Positions 19,925-28,673 of a DNA stretch of 64,000 nucleotides are shown piece by piece; position 1 is the stretch's first letter; the number at the start of each line of letters is the position of its first letter. The DNA lies in assembly GCF_027921845.1 (NCBI RefSeq), contig NZ_BSEN01000015.1, positions 630,636 through 694,635 of the forward strand, written 5' to 3'. The translations under genes were made by a program, and so were the position numbers. This DNA is from Leifsonia poae (GTDB lineage: Bacteria; Actinomycetota; Actinomycetes; Actinomycetales; Microbacteriaceae). The notes beneath the pieces are model-generated. The model did no database searches. It saw only the letters and a program-made list of their open reading frames with translations, and was not told where the DNA came from.

Positions 19925-21161
19925 CGGCTACAGCGTTCACGATCGGGAGCGCTGGCTCCCCGAAGAGCACTCGAACCGCCGCAGCGATTTCGCGCGCGAC
20001 CGTGCCCGCCTGCTGCACTCCAGCGCGTTGCGCCGCCTCGCCGCCAAGACGCAGGTGCTCAGCCCGACGGCGGGCCTCGACTTCGCCCGCAATCGGCTGA
20101 CCCACTCGCTCGAGGTCGCACAGGTCGGCCGCGAGCTGGCCACGAGCCTCGGCCTCGATCCTGACATCGTTGACACGGCCTGCCTCGCGCACGACATCGG
20201 GCACCCGCCGTTCGGACACAACGGGGAGCGCGCGCTCAACGGGTGGGCCGACGACATCGGCGGGTTCGAGGGCAACGCGCAGACGCTGCGCCTGCTCGCG
20301 CGGCTCGAGCCCAAGGTGTTCGGGCCCGACGGACGCCCGTACGGACTCAACCTGACCCGGGCCAGCCTCGACGCGAGCTGCAAGTATCCGTGGCCCGCGA
20401 CGACGTCGGTGGCCGATCCGAGCGGCCGCGCGAAGTTCGGCTTCTACACGGACGACCGCGCGGTGTTCGAGTGGCTGCGGGCGGGCGCGCCCGATCGCGT
20501 CCGCTGCATCGAGGCCCAGGTCATGGACCTCTCCGACGACATCGCGTACTCGGTGCACGACTTCGAAGACGCGGTCGTCAACGGCTACATCGACGTGGCC
20601 GCGCTGGGCAGCCGCGTAGACCACGACGACCTCGTGCGCTCGATGTACGAGTGGATCGGGGGCGAGTTCAGCCACGACGAGCTCATCGCGGCGTTCGATC
20701 GCCTCGACAGCCTCGACGTGTGGCTGGACGCCTGGGATGGCAGCCGCCGGTCGCAGGCGCGCCTCAAGAACCTCACGAGTCAGCTCATCGGTCGCTTCGC
20801 GGGGGCGGCGATCCGCGCGACACGCGACGAAGCACCCGGACAGCAGCTGATCCGGTTCGGTGCGAACGTGGTGGTCCCTCCCGGCATCCAGGCGGAGATC
20901 GCCGTACTGAAGGGCATCGTCGCGACCTTCGTGATGTCGAAGAACACCCGGCAGCCCATCTACGTCCAGCAGCGCCAGATCCTGACGACGCTCGCCGACA
21001 TCCTCTATGAACGCGGGCCGGCCGAGCTCGATGCGGGCTTCGCCGAAGACTGGAACTCCGCCGACGATGACACGGCTCGCCGCCGCGTGATCGTCGATCA
21101 GGTGGCCAGTCTCACCGACCAGTCCGCGCTCAGTTGGTACGAGCGTCTGGTTCAGCACTGA
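19914..21161 (+). CDS. dgt: Deoxyguanosinetriphosphate triphosphohydrolase-like protein
   Basis: This 415-residue HD-domain enzyme contains RNRLTHSLEVAQVGRELA and CLAHDIGHPPFGHNGERALN, the metal-binding His and His-Asp of the dNTPase family, plus the later QVMDLSDDIAYSVHDFED. It removes triphosphate from dNTPs and so shapes the pool for replication. GTG 19914 is inside the dusB end. The placement between dusB and dnaG is conserved in many actinobacteria. Confidence 0.95.
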   Translation: MADDGYSVHDRERWLPEEHSNRRSDFARDRARLLHSSALRRLAAKTQVLSPTAGLDFARNRLTHSLEVAQVGRELATSLGLDPDIVDTACLAHDIGHPPFGHNGERALNGWADDIGGFEGNAQTLRLLARLEPKVFGPDGRPYGLNLTRASLDASCKYPWPATTSVADPSGRAKFGFYTDDRAVFEWLRAGAPDRVRCIEAQVMDLSDDIAYSVHDFEDAVVNGYIDVAALGSRVDHDDLVRSMYEWIGGEFSHDELIAAFDRLDSLDVWLDAWDGSRRSQARLKNLTSQLIGRFAGAAIRATRDEAPGQQLIRFGANVVVPPGIQAEIAVLKGIVATFVMSKNTRQPIYVQQRQILTTLADILYERGPAELDAGFAEDWNSADDDTARRRVIVDQVASLTDQSALSWYERLVQH

Positions 21162-21232
21162 GTTCACCCAGCGGGCTTGAAACACCGGGCCCAGTGCAGA
21201 ATGCTGGGAGTCTTGGCGATCGGGAGGAAAGA

Positions 21233-22633
21233 ATGAGCACCCCAGAACCACCGGCGAACGGCGAGGAGCCGACGCCCGCGGAGGCAGCGGCCCCTGTGCG
21301 CCCCAAGCGCACCACGGCACGCCCCGCGGCGAAGATGACCGGAGGCGCCGCCGAGACCACGGCCGGAACGACGACCGGAGACACCGCTGCGGCAGATGCG
21401 CTCGGCACGGATGGCGCATCTCGCGCGGCCCGTGCACCGCGCACCACGCCTGCCCGGAGCCGAGCGACGACAGGCACTGGTGCCGGCACCGGCGCCGGTT
21501 CCGGCGCCGACGCGGCCACGGACGACATGACCAGCGCCGCCGTCCTCTCGAAGGCGGCCAAGGCGGGAGCAGCGAAGGCCGGCGCGGCCAAGGCGAAGAC
21601 CGCTTCTTCGACGACCGGCGCTGCCAAGACGCCCGCCGCAAAGAACGGTGCCCCGACGCCCGGTGCCACTGCGCCCGGTGCCACTGCGACCGGTGTCACT
21701 GCGGCCAGCGCCGCGAAGACCGGCGCAGCCGCGACGAGCCCGGCGAAGCCGGCGACGAAGAAGGTCCCGACGACCAGTGCGCCCGCGGCACGCTCCACCG
21801 CGCGCAAGACCCCCACGCCGAAGAAGCCCAGCGGCACGAGCGCGACGCAAGGCGACGCACCGGAGATCCTCGACGCCGCGCTCGCGGGACATAACGCCTT
21901 CCTCGACGGTGTGACCGAACCGTCCGCCGCCACGACGCCCGCGGATTCCACGGGAGCACCGGCGTCGGCTGCGGGCGCAACACCGCCCGCTACGGCCGCA
22001 GCGGCCGGCCCATCGACCGCCGCCACGCCCGCCACCACGGCCGCGACCACCGCCGCATTCAGCGATGCCCCGACCGAGGTGCTCGTGCCCGCAGCGACAT
22101 CCGCCGCCGCAGGCGCAGGCGCAGTGCCTCCGCCCTCCGGCACAGCTCCAGCGACCGGGGCCGCCGCCGGGACGGTCCCGCCGGCAGGCACGGTGCCGCC
22201 GCCACCCGCAGGAACGGTTCCCCCGGCCGGGACGATCCCGCCGGGCGAAGCCGGCGACGACGCTTACTCCGCCGCGGGCGTCCCCCCGCGCAGCATGAGC
22301 GACTACGCCGAGATCCTCGACGACACCCGGTTCTTCTCGACGCTGTTCGACTTCAGCTTCACGAACTACGTCACGCGCAAGCTCGCAGGTCCCGTCTATG
22401 TGGTCGGCCTGGTCCTGATCGGCCTGAGCACACTGCTGTCGCTCATGTACAGCTTGACGCTCGCGGTCGAGACGCACTCGTTCTTCGGCGCCTTCGTGTT
22501 CCTGTTCGGCTTGATCATCACGATCGTTGGCGCTGTGCTGGCGGTGCTGCTGCTGCGGGTCGGCATCGAAGTGTTCGTGGCGATCATCGAGATCGCGCAG
22601 AACACGCGCGGACGCAAGAGGCAGAAGCAGTAG
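21233..22633 (+). CDS. Long Ala/Thr/Pro-rich protein with C-terminal DUF4282 membrane domain
   Basis: The 466-residue protein starts at ATG 21233 behind a strong GGGAGGAAAG site. Residues 1-345 are low-complexity, rich in Ala, Thr, Pro, Gly and Lys, with histone-H1-like AKxGAAK runs and, near the end, repeats of the type GTVPPAGTVPP. Residues 350-466 hold a DUF4282 domain: YAEILDDTRFFSTLFDFSFT, two membrane helices and a cytosolic RKRQKQ tail. The function of DUF4282 is not known. The long disordered, basic segment next to dnaG suggests a membrane-tethered nucleic-acid or wall-binding region, as inference only. Confidence 0.82.
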   Translation: MSTPEPPANGEEPTPAEAAAPVRPKRTTARPAAKMTGGAAETTAGTTTGDTAAADALGTDGASRAARAPRTTPARSRATTGTGAGTGAGSGADAATDDMTSAAVLSKAAKAGAAKAGAAKAKTASSTTGAAKTPAAKNGAPTPGATAPGATATGVTAASAAKTGAAATSPAKPATKKVPTTSAPAARSTARKTPTPKKPSGTSATQGDAPEILDAALAGHNAFLDGVTEPSAATTPADSTGAPASAAGATPPATAAAAGPSTAATPATTAATTAAFSDAPTEVLVPAATSAAAGAGAVPPPSGTAPATGAAAGTVPPAGTVPPPPAGTVPPAGTIPPGEAGDDAYSAAGVPPRSMSDYAEILDDTRFFSTLFDFSFTNYVTRKLAGPVYVVGLVLIGLSTLLSLMYSLTLAVETHSFFGAFVFLFGLIITIVGAVLAVLLLRVGIEVFVAIIEIAQNTRGRKRQKQ

Positions 22634-22637
22634 CGGG

Positions 22638-22675
22638 GTGAACGCCCGGCGGCCCTCGAGGTCGGCCGGGCTCAC
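22638..22675 (+). terminator. GC-rich hairpin before dnaG
   Basis: GCCCGGC (22644-22650) pairs with GCCGGGC (22665-22671), extended by GTGA/TCAC with a 2-nt bulge. It lies after the DUF4282 stop and ends exactly before the dnaG -10 box. No T-run is present, so it is a weak terminator candidate or a promoter-proximal fold. Confidence 0.35.
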
Positions 22676-22681
22676 TAGAAT
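22676..22681 (+). promoter_or_regulatory. -10 box of dnaG (leaderless)
   Basis: TAGAAT sits 6 nt before the dnaG ATG at 22688, so the transcript should begin at or beside the start codon. It is one of the closest matches to the TAnnnT consensus in this window. Confidence 0.6.
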
Positions 22682-22687
22682 CGATGT

Positions 22688-24550
22688 ATGGCCGGCCGGA
22701 TTCGACAGAGCGACATCGAAGAGGTCAAGGCCCGCACCAACATCGCCGACATCGTCGGCGACCACGTCAGCCTCAAGTCGGCCGGTGTCGGAGCCCTCAA
22801 AGGCCTCTGCCCGTTCCACGACGAGAAGAGCCCGAGCTTCCAGGTGCGTCCGGGCGTCGGCCGCTACCACTGCTTCGGCTGCGGCGAAGGCGGAGACGTC
22901 TACGAGTTCCTCCAGAAGCTCGACCACGTCACCTTCACCGAGGCGGTCGAACGGCTGGCCGCGCGCATCGGCTTCACCCTGCACTACGAGGACGGCGGCG
23001 GCGGACCCTCCGAGCACGGCAACCGCGCCCGCCTCCTGGCCGCCAACAATGCCGCGGAGGAGTTCTTCCGGTCCCGCCTGTCTGCCCCCGATGCCGAGGT
23101 CGGACGCCGGTTCCTCGGCGAACGCGGCTTCGACTCGCACGCCGCCGCACAGTTCGGGGTCGGGTTCGCGCCCAAGAGCTGGGACGAGCTCACCAAGCAT
23201 CTCCGCTCCAAGGGCTTCACGGTCGACGAGCTCACGATGGCCGGCCTGGTCTCGCAGGGCGACCGCGGCGTCTACGACCGGTTCCGCGGGCGGCTCGTCT
23301 GGCCGATCCGCGACCTGACCGGCCAGACGATCGGCTTCGGCGCACGGCGACTGCTCGACGACGACAAAGGCCCCAAATACCTGAACACTCCGGAGACGCC
23401 GGTCTACAAGAAGGCCCAGGTGCTCTACGGGCTCGACCTCGCCAAGCGCGATGTCTCCCGCCTCGACCAGGTCGTAGTGGTCGAGGGCTACACCGACGTC
23501 ATGGCATGCCATCTCGCCGGCATCACGACCGCCGTCGCGACCTGCGGCACGGCCTTCGGCGTCGATCACATCAAGGTCATCCGGCGTGTCATGGGCGACG
23601 ACAACAGCCAGGGCTCCGTGATCTTCACGTTCGACCCGGATGCGGCGGGCCAGAAGGCGGCGACGCGCGCGTTCGGGGAGGAGCAGCGCTTCTCGGCTCA
23701 GACGTACGTCGCGGTGGGCCCGGACGGTCTCGACCCGTGCGACCTGCGGCTCGCGAAGGGCGACGACGCGGTGCGCCGCATGATCGACGCGAAGAAGCCG
23801 ATGTTCGAGTTCATGATCCGTCAGGTGGTCGACCGCTACGACCTCGACACGGTGGAAGGCCGTACGTCGGCCATGCGCGGGGGAGCACCCATCGTGGCGA
23901 CGATCCGCGACCCCGCCTCGCAGAACGGCTATGCCCGCGAACTGGCCCGGCTCTCCGGCGCCGACCTGCAGGACACGCTCCGCGCGGTGCAGGCAGCACG
24001 TCGTGGCGAACGCTCCGCCCAGAACGGTTCGCCGCAGGGGCAGAACGCGACGAGCGGCGCGAACGGCGCGCAGCCGACCGTGCAGGCGGCGGCGGGCCTG
24101 GCCCAGCTGCCGAACGACCCGGTGTCGCGCACAGAGCGCGAGACCCTCATGGTGCTCCTCCAGCTTCCGAACGAGATCGGCGCCGAGCGCGCCGCGCGCG
24201 TCATGCAGGTCCCGTTCACGAATCCGTCCCTCGGGGTGGTGAAGGACGCCATCGCGAGCCAGCTCGCCACGCTCGCCGACCCCGGTTGGGTCGACCGCGT
24301 CGCGGCGGAGGTGCCGGCGCCGTTCGCTCCGCTCGTGAACGAGCTGAGCGTGGCATCCGTGCCGCAGATGGGCGATCTCACCGCCTATGCGCGGTCGGTC
24401 GCCGGCGCGCTGATCGAGCGCGACCTCCTGCGGGAGAAGGCGGAACTGCAGCTGCGGTTGCGCCGCACGGACGACCCGGAGGTCGCGCGGACCCTCGGGC
24501 GCGCGATGATGCAGATTGAGACCGAACGACGCAGGTTGCGCGAAGAATAG
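22688..24550 (+). CDS. dnaG: DNA primase
   Basis: The 620-residue protein has a normal DnaG layout. The N-terminal zinc site is CPFH...CFGC (residues about 40-64), with IADIVGDHVSLKSAG before it. The catalytic core includes FRGRLVWPIRDLTGQTIGFG, and the TOPRIM motif VVVEGYTDVMACH is followed by the DPDAAGQKA acidic pair. The C-terminal DnaB-interaction domain is preceded by a Gln/Asn/Gly-rich linker near residue 450. It makes RNA primers for replication. It probably has its own leaderless promoter. Confidence 0.97.
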   Translation: MAGRIRQSDIEEVKARTNIADIVGDHVSLKSAGVGALKGLCPFHDEKSPSFQVRPGVGRYHCFGCGEGGDVYEFLQKLDHVTFTEAVERLAARIGFTLHYEDGGGGPSEHGNRARLLAANNAAEEFFRSRLSAPDAEVGRRFLGERGFDSHAAAQFGVGFAPKSWDELTKHLRSKGFTVDELTMAGLVSQGDRGVYDRFRGRLVWPIRDLTGQTIGFGARRLLDDDKGPKYLNTPETPVYKKAQVLYGLDLAKRDVSRLDQVVVVEGYTDVMACHLAGITTAVATCGTAFGVDHIKVIRRVMGDDNSQGSVIFTFDPDAAGQKAATRAFGEEQRFSAQTYVAVGPDGLDPCDLRLAKGDDAVRRMIDAKKPMFEFMIRQVVDRYDLDTVEGRTSAMRGGAPIVATIRDPASQNGYARELARLSGADLQDTLRAVQAARRGERSAQNGSPQGQNATSGANGAQPTVQAAAGLAQLPNDPVSRTERETLMVLLQLPNEIGAERAARVMQVPFTNPSLGVVKDAIASQLATLADPGWVDRVAAEVPAPFAPLVNELSVASVPQMGDLTAYARSVAGALIERDLLREKAELQLRLRRTDDPEVARTLGRAMMQIETERRRLREE

Positions 24551-24599
24551 CGCGTTTTGCGCAACGGCGCTGCGCCCTGCGCGAATGTGCGCAGTTAAA

Positions 24600-24628
24600 T
24601 TGCGCGCATGTAAAGATCGCGCTACAAA
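24600..24628 (+). promoter_or_regulatory. Probable promoter of the peptide ABC importer operon
   Basis: TTGCGC (24600-24605) and TACAAA (24623-24628) are spaced by 17 bp in a locally A/T-richer stretch upstream of the binding-protein gene. This leaves a 5' leader of roughly 115 nt. Confidence 0.5.
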
Positions 24629-24681
24629 CTCCATCCGGATGCATGCGTGCGACGCGTTTCGTGTTACGAATATGGCTACGT

Positions 24682-24717
24682 GATTCGGCAGTGAGGCACG
24701 CGTGCGTCTGCCGAATC
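24682..24717 (+). promoter_or_regulatory. Inverted repeat in the leader of the peptide importer operon
   Basis: GATTCGGCAG (24682-24691) and CTGCCGAATC (24708-24717) are perfect 10-bp arms with a 16-nt loop, about 30 nt before the start codon. It could be an mRNA stem or a repressor site; no regulator gene lies beside it. Confidence 0.45.
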
Positions 24718-24749
24718 GGTGACCCCACACCAGGAAGAGGTATTCGGAT

Positions 24750-26384
24750 ATGAGATCCGCTCACATCAGCGGCAAGCGCCTTCTGGCCGTGTCCGCCGCA
24801 CTCGCGGCGACGGCCTTGGTGCTCGCCGGTTGCTCCGGGAACGCCAACAACACCGGCTCCGGCAGCTCCGGCTCGCTGACCGTCGGCACGACCGACAAGA
24901 TCACCTCGATCGACCCCGCCGGCTCGTACGACAACGGCTCCTTCGCCGTGATGAACCAGGTGTACCCGTTCCTCATGAACTCCCCGTACGGCTCCGCCGA
25001 CGTGAAGCCGGACATCGCAGAGTCCGCGGAGTTCACCTCGCCGAACGAGTACACCGTCAAGCTGAAGCCCGGGCTGAAGTTCGCGAACGGTCACGACCTG
25101 ACCTCGTCCGACGTCAAGTTCACGTTCGACCGCCAGAAGAAGATCAACGACCCGAACGGTCCGGCCTACCTGCTGGCGAACATCGACACGGTCGAGGCCA
25201 CGGACCCGACCACGGTCGTCTTCCACCTCAAGGTGCCGAACGACCAGACGTTCGCACAGGTGCTCTCGAGCCCGGCCGGCCCGATCGTCGACGAGCAGGT
25301 CTTCTCGGCCGACAAGGTCACCCCCGACAACACGATCGTCAAGGGCCACGCCTTCGCCGGCCAGTACGACATCACGAGCTACGACTTCAACAACCTGATC
25401 GCCTACAAGGCCTACTCGGGCTACAAGGGTCTGCTCGGCAAGCCGGCGACGGACAAGATCAACGTCAAGTACTACACCGAGGCGTCGAACATGAAGCTCG
25501 ACATCCAGAAGGGCGGCATCGACGTCGCGTTCCGCAGCCTCTCCGCGACCGACATCGCGAGCCTGCGCACGGACAAGAACGTCAAGGTCGTCGACGGCCC
25601 CGGTGGAGAGATCCGCTACATCGTGTTCAACTTCAACACGATGCCGTACGGCGCCAAGACCACGCAGGCCGACCCCAAGAAGGCCCTCGCCGTGCGCCAG
25701 GCAGCTGCTGACCTCGTCGACCGCGCCGCGATCGCCAAGCAGGTCTACAAGGACACCTACACCCCGCTGTACTCGTTCGTCCCGTCCGGTCTGACCGGCG
25801 CGACGACGGTCCTCAAGGACCTGTACGGCGACGGTAACGGCGGCCCCAGCCTCGATAAGGCGAAGGCTGCTCTCCAGGCGGCCGGCGTGAGCACCCCGGT
25901 GGCGCTCAACCTCCAGTACAACACCGATCACTACGGCCCCTCGTCCTCCGACGAGTACGCCCAGGTGAAGGACCAGCTGGAGCAGGGCGGTCTGTTCAAG
26001 GTCAACCTGCAGTCGACCGAGTACGTGCAGTACAGCAAGGACCGTGTCAAGGACACCTACCCGGCCTACCAGCTCGGATGGTTCCCCGACTACTCGGACG
26101 CTGACAACTACCTCACGCCGTTCTTCGCGAAGGACAACTTCCTCGTGAACCACTACGACAACCCCGAGGTGCAGAAGCTCATCGACCAGCAGCTGGGAAC
26201 GACCGACAAGGCCGCTCGCACCAAGCTGATCGAGGAGATCCAGGCGAAGGTCGGAGCCGATCTGTCCACGCTGCCCCTGCTCCAGGGTGCTCAGGTGGCC
26301 ATCACCGGCAAGACCGTGTCGGGCGCTGACAAGACGCTCGACGGCTCGTTCAAGTTCCGGTACGCCGCCCTGTCGAAGGGCTAG
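24750..26384 (+). CDS. Peptide/solute ABC transporter substrate-binding lipoprotein (family 5)
   Basis: The 544-residue protein has a lipoprotein signal peptide ending in LVLAGC (Cys about residue 27) and a Gly/Ser-rich linker. The SBP_bac_5 fold begins with the family pattern SLTVGTTDKITSIDPAGSYD and contains LKPGLKFANGHDLTSSDVKFTFDR. It is tethered outside the membrane and hands oligopeptides or related solutes to the permeases encoded after it. An AGGAAGAGG site lies about 11 nt upstream. A hairpin after the stop would let this gene be expressed more strongly than the membrane genes. Confidence 0.93.
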   Translation: MRSAHISGKRLLAVSAALAATALVLAGCSGNANNTGSGSSGSLTVGTTDKITSIDPAGSYDNGSFAVMNQVYPFLMNSPYGSADVKPDIAESAEFTSPNEYTVKLKPGLKFANGHDLTSSDVKFTFDRQKKINDPNGPAYLLANIDTVEATDPTTVVFHLKVPNDQTFAQVLSSPAGPIVDEQVFSADKVTPDNTIVKGHAFAGQYDITSYDFNNLIAYKAYSGYKGLLGKPATDKINVKYYTEASNMKLDIQKGGIDVAFRSLSATDIASLRTDKNVKVVDGPGGEIRYIVFNFNTMPYGAKTTQADPKKALAVRQAAADLVDRAAIAKQVYKDTYTPLYSFVPSGLTGATTVLKDLYGDGNGGPSLDKAKAALQAAGVSTPVALNLQYNTDHYGPSSSDEYAQVKDQLEQGGLFKVNLQSTEYVQYSKDRVKDTYPAYQLGWFPDYSDADNYLTPFFAKDNFLVNHYDNPEVQKLIDQQLGTTDKAARTKLIEEIQAKVGADLSTLPLLQGAQVAITGKTVSGADKTLDGSFKFRYAALSKG

Positions 26385-26419
26385 GTCGTCGGCGGTTAGA
26401 ATCGCCTGACCGAAAGCTG

Positions 26420-26447
26420 GGGGCGGCTCGCGAAAGCGGGTCGCCCC
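26420..26447 (+). terminator. Hairpin with GAAA tetraloop after the binding-protein gene
   Basis: A 12-bp stem (26420-26431 with 26436-26447, two G/T wobbles) closes a GAAA tetraloop and is followed only by TT. Placed between binding protein and permease, it fits a partial terminator or 3'-end stabiliser that raises the level of the binding protein. Confidence 0.6.
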
Positions 26448-26479
26448 TTCGCACTCCGGCACACTCACGATTGGTAGAA

Positions 26480-27577
26480 ATGACAGCGACTGTCACGGGC
26501 CCCGCCGCGCCGGCGCCGGCAAGCCCCACTGCAACCCCCAAATCTCGTAAGGCGGGAGGTGGGCTCGCACGGTACATCGTCGTACGCGCGCTGCTCATCA
26601 TCCCGACCATCTTCATCCTGGTCACCGTGGTGTTCTTCATCATGCGCGCGACCGGCGACCCGATCACCGCGGCGCTCGGCGGCAAGCTCACGCCCGACCA
26701 GCTGGCCGAGCGCATCCACCAGGCCGGATACGACCGGCCGCTGATCGTCCAGTACTTCGAGTACCTCGGCAACGTCTTCACGGGCAACTTCGGAACGACC
26801 CTCAGCGACAACCAGCCGGTGACGCAGGTGCTGCTCACGTACGGTGCGGCGACCCTCGAGCTGGCGTTCTACGCGCTGATCGTGGCGTTCATCGTCGGCA
26901 TCCCGCTCGGAATGGTCGCGGCCTACTTCCGCGACAAGGGTAAGGATGCGTCTCTGCGCATCTTCGCGATCCTCTGCTACGCAACCCCCGTGTTCTTCGC
27001 CGGCCTGCTGCTGAAGCTCATCTTCTCGATCTGGCTGAACTGGCTCCCTGTAGCCGGACGCGCGTCCACCAGCTCCGAGCTGGAGATGCAGACGCTCCCG
27101 AACAAGACCGGCATCTACCTCATCGACGCCTTCCAGACGGGAGATCCCGCCGTCGTCGGCGACGTGCTGATCCACGCCGTGCTGCCGGCGGTCACCCTCG
27201 GCCTGCTGACGGCCGGCGTCTTCCTCCGCCTCGTGCGCACGAACGTGATCGGCACGCTCTCGACCGACTACGTGGATGCCGCCCGCTCGCGCGGGGTGAG
27301 CGAGTACCGCCTGGTGCGCAAGCACGCCTACAAGCCGGCCCTGATTCCGATCATCACGGTCATCGGCCTGCAGATCGCCATCCTGCTCGGCGGCGCGGTG
27401 CTGACCGAGACGACGTTCGAGTGGAAGGGCCTCGGCTTCCAGCTGGTGCACTACCTGCAGGCGCGCGACTTCGTGGCGGTGCAGGGGATGGTCGCGCTGC
27501 TCGCGGTGATCGTCGCCCTGACCAACTTCATCGTGGACATCATCGCCGCGCTGGTCGACCCGAGAGTGAGGTACTGA
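26480..27577 (+). CDS. Peptide ABC transporter permease, DppB/OppB type
   Basis: The 365-residue permease has a short disordered N-terminus, a helix starting LARYIVVRALLIIPTIFILVTV (DppB-type start), six membrane segments and the inner-membrane EAA-like loop DAARSRGVSEYRLVRKHAY. ATG 26480 is used; an in-frame TTG at 26471 is possible and neither has a strong ribosome site. It forms the channel with the next permease. Confidence 0.93.
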   Translation: MTATVTGPAAPAPASPTATPKSRKAGGGLARYIVVRALLIIPTIFILVTVVFFIMRATGDPITAALGGKLTPDQLAERIHQAGYDRPLIVQYFEYLGNVFTGNFGTTLSDNQPVTQVLLTYGAATLELAFYALIVAFIVGIPLGMVAAYFRDKGKDASLRIFAILCYATPVFFAGLLLKLIFSIWLNWLPVAGRASTSSELEMQTLPNKTGIYLIDAFQTGDPAVVGDVLIHAVLPAVTLGLLTAGVFLRLVRTNVIGTLSTDYVDAARSRGVSEYRLVRKHAYKPALIPIITVIGLQIAILLGGAVLTETTFEWKGLGFQLVHYLQARDFVAVQGMVALLAVIVALTNFIVDIIAALVDPRVRY

Positions 27578-27578
27578 C

Positions 27579-28673
27579 ATGTCGACGGAAACGGTTCAGT
27601 CCGATCTCCCGACCACGCCGCGTCCGCCCAAGCGGAGCATCCTGGACCGCCTGCCGGTCGTCCACCAGCTGCGCCAGAGCGTCGGGCTCCAGCGCGGGAT
27701 GCTCATCGCGGGCCTCGTCATCACGGGCATCTTCATCCTGGTGGCGATCTTCGCACCGCTGATCGCACCGTACGGCTTCGCACAGCTCCGCAATGCGCAG
27801 GGACCGTTCGGCGCGCAGGAGCCGCCGAGCCCCGAGCACATCTGGGGCACCACCGTCGGCGGGTACGACGTCTTCTCTCGCGTGATCTGGGGCGCTCAGA
27901 CCGCCGTGCTCGTGATCATCGTCGCCGTCGTGCTCTCGATCTTCATCGGTATCGCCGTCGGACTCCTCTCCGGCTACTTCGGGGGCTGGCTCGACCGCGT
28001 GCTCGTGGTCATCCTCGACGCGATCTTCGCGTTCCCGTCGCTGCTGCTCGCCATCGTGGTCGCGATCGCGATCAGCGGCGGTCAGTCCAGCCTGTGGGGC
28101 GGCATCATGGCGGCCGCGATCTCGATCACCGTGGTGTTCATCCCGCAGTACTTCCGGGTCATCCGCGCAGAAGCGGTGCGGATCAAGGCCGAGGCGTACG
28201 TCGAGTCGGCGAAGGTCATCGGTGCGAGCAGCTGGCGGATCATGTTCCGCCACGTGCTGCGCAACTCGACCCGCACCCTGCCGCTCATCTTCACACTGAA
28301 CGCCTCGGAGTCGATCCTGACCCTCGCAGGCCTGGGCTTCCTCGGCTTCGGCATCGAGCCGACGGCCGCGGCCGAGTGGGGCTACGACCTCAACAAGTCG
28401 CTCGCCGACGTCACCAGCGGCATCTGGTGGACCGCCTTGTACCCGGGTCTCGCGATCGTGCTCGCCGTGCTCGGCATCACGCTCGTGGGCGAGAGCCTCA
28501 ACGATCTCGCCGACCCGCGCCTGCGCGGACGCCGGGCGGTCGCGAAGGCCTCCGGCCTCGTCGCCGAGACGTCGGTCGTGCCGGGCGGCACGCTCGAGGC
28601 GGGCCCGGGAGGACTCGCCGGTCTCGAAGACGGCGAATCGTTCGACGAACACGGAATCGAGGTCAAGCCATGA
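27579..28673 (+). CDS. Peptide ABC transporter permease, DppC/OppC type
   Basis: This 364-residue permease follows the DppB-type gene by 1 nt. It begins with a cytosolic tail, one helix (MLIAGLVITGIFILVAIFAP), the OppC-type N-terminal domain with HIWGTTVGGYDVFSRVIWG, then five helices and the EAA loop SAKVIGASSWRIMFRHVLRN. The C-terminal tail of about 50 residues is longer than usual. It overlaps the ATPase gene by 4 nt. Confidence 0.93.
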   Translation: MSTETVQSDLPTTPRPPKRSILDRLPVVHQLRQSVGLQRGMLIAGLVITGIFILVAIFAPLIAPYGFAQLRNAQGPFGAQEPPSPEHIWGTTVGGYDVFSRVIWGAQTAVLVIIVAVVLSIFIGIAVGLLSGYFGGWLDRVLVVILDAIFAFPSLLLAIVVAIAISGGQSSLWGGIMAAAISITVVFIPQYFRVIRAEAVRIKAEAYVESAKVIGASSWRIMFRHVLRNSTRTLPLIFTLNASESILTLAGLGFLGFGIEPTAAAEWGYDLNKSLADVTSGIWWTALYPGLAIVLAVLGITLVGESLNDLADPRLRGRRAVAKASGLVAETSVVPGGTLEAGPGGLAGLEDGESFDEHGIEVKP

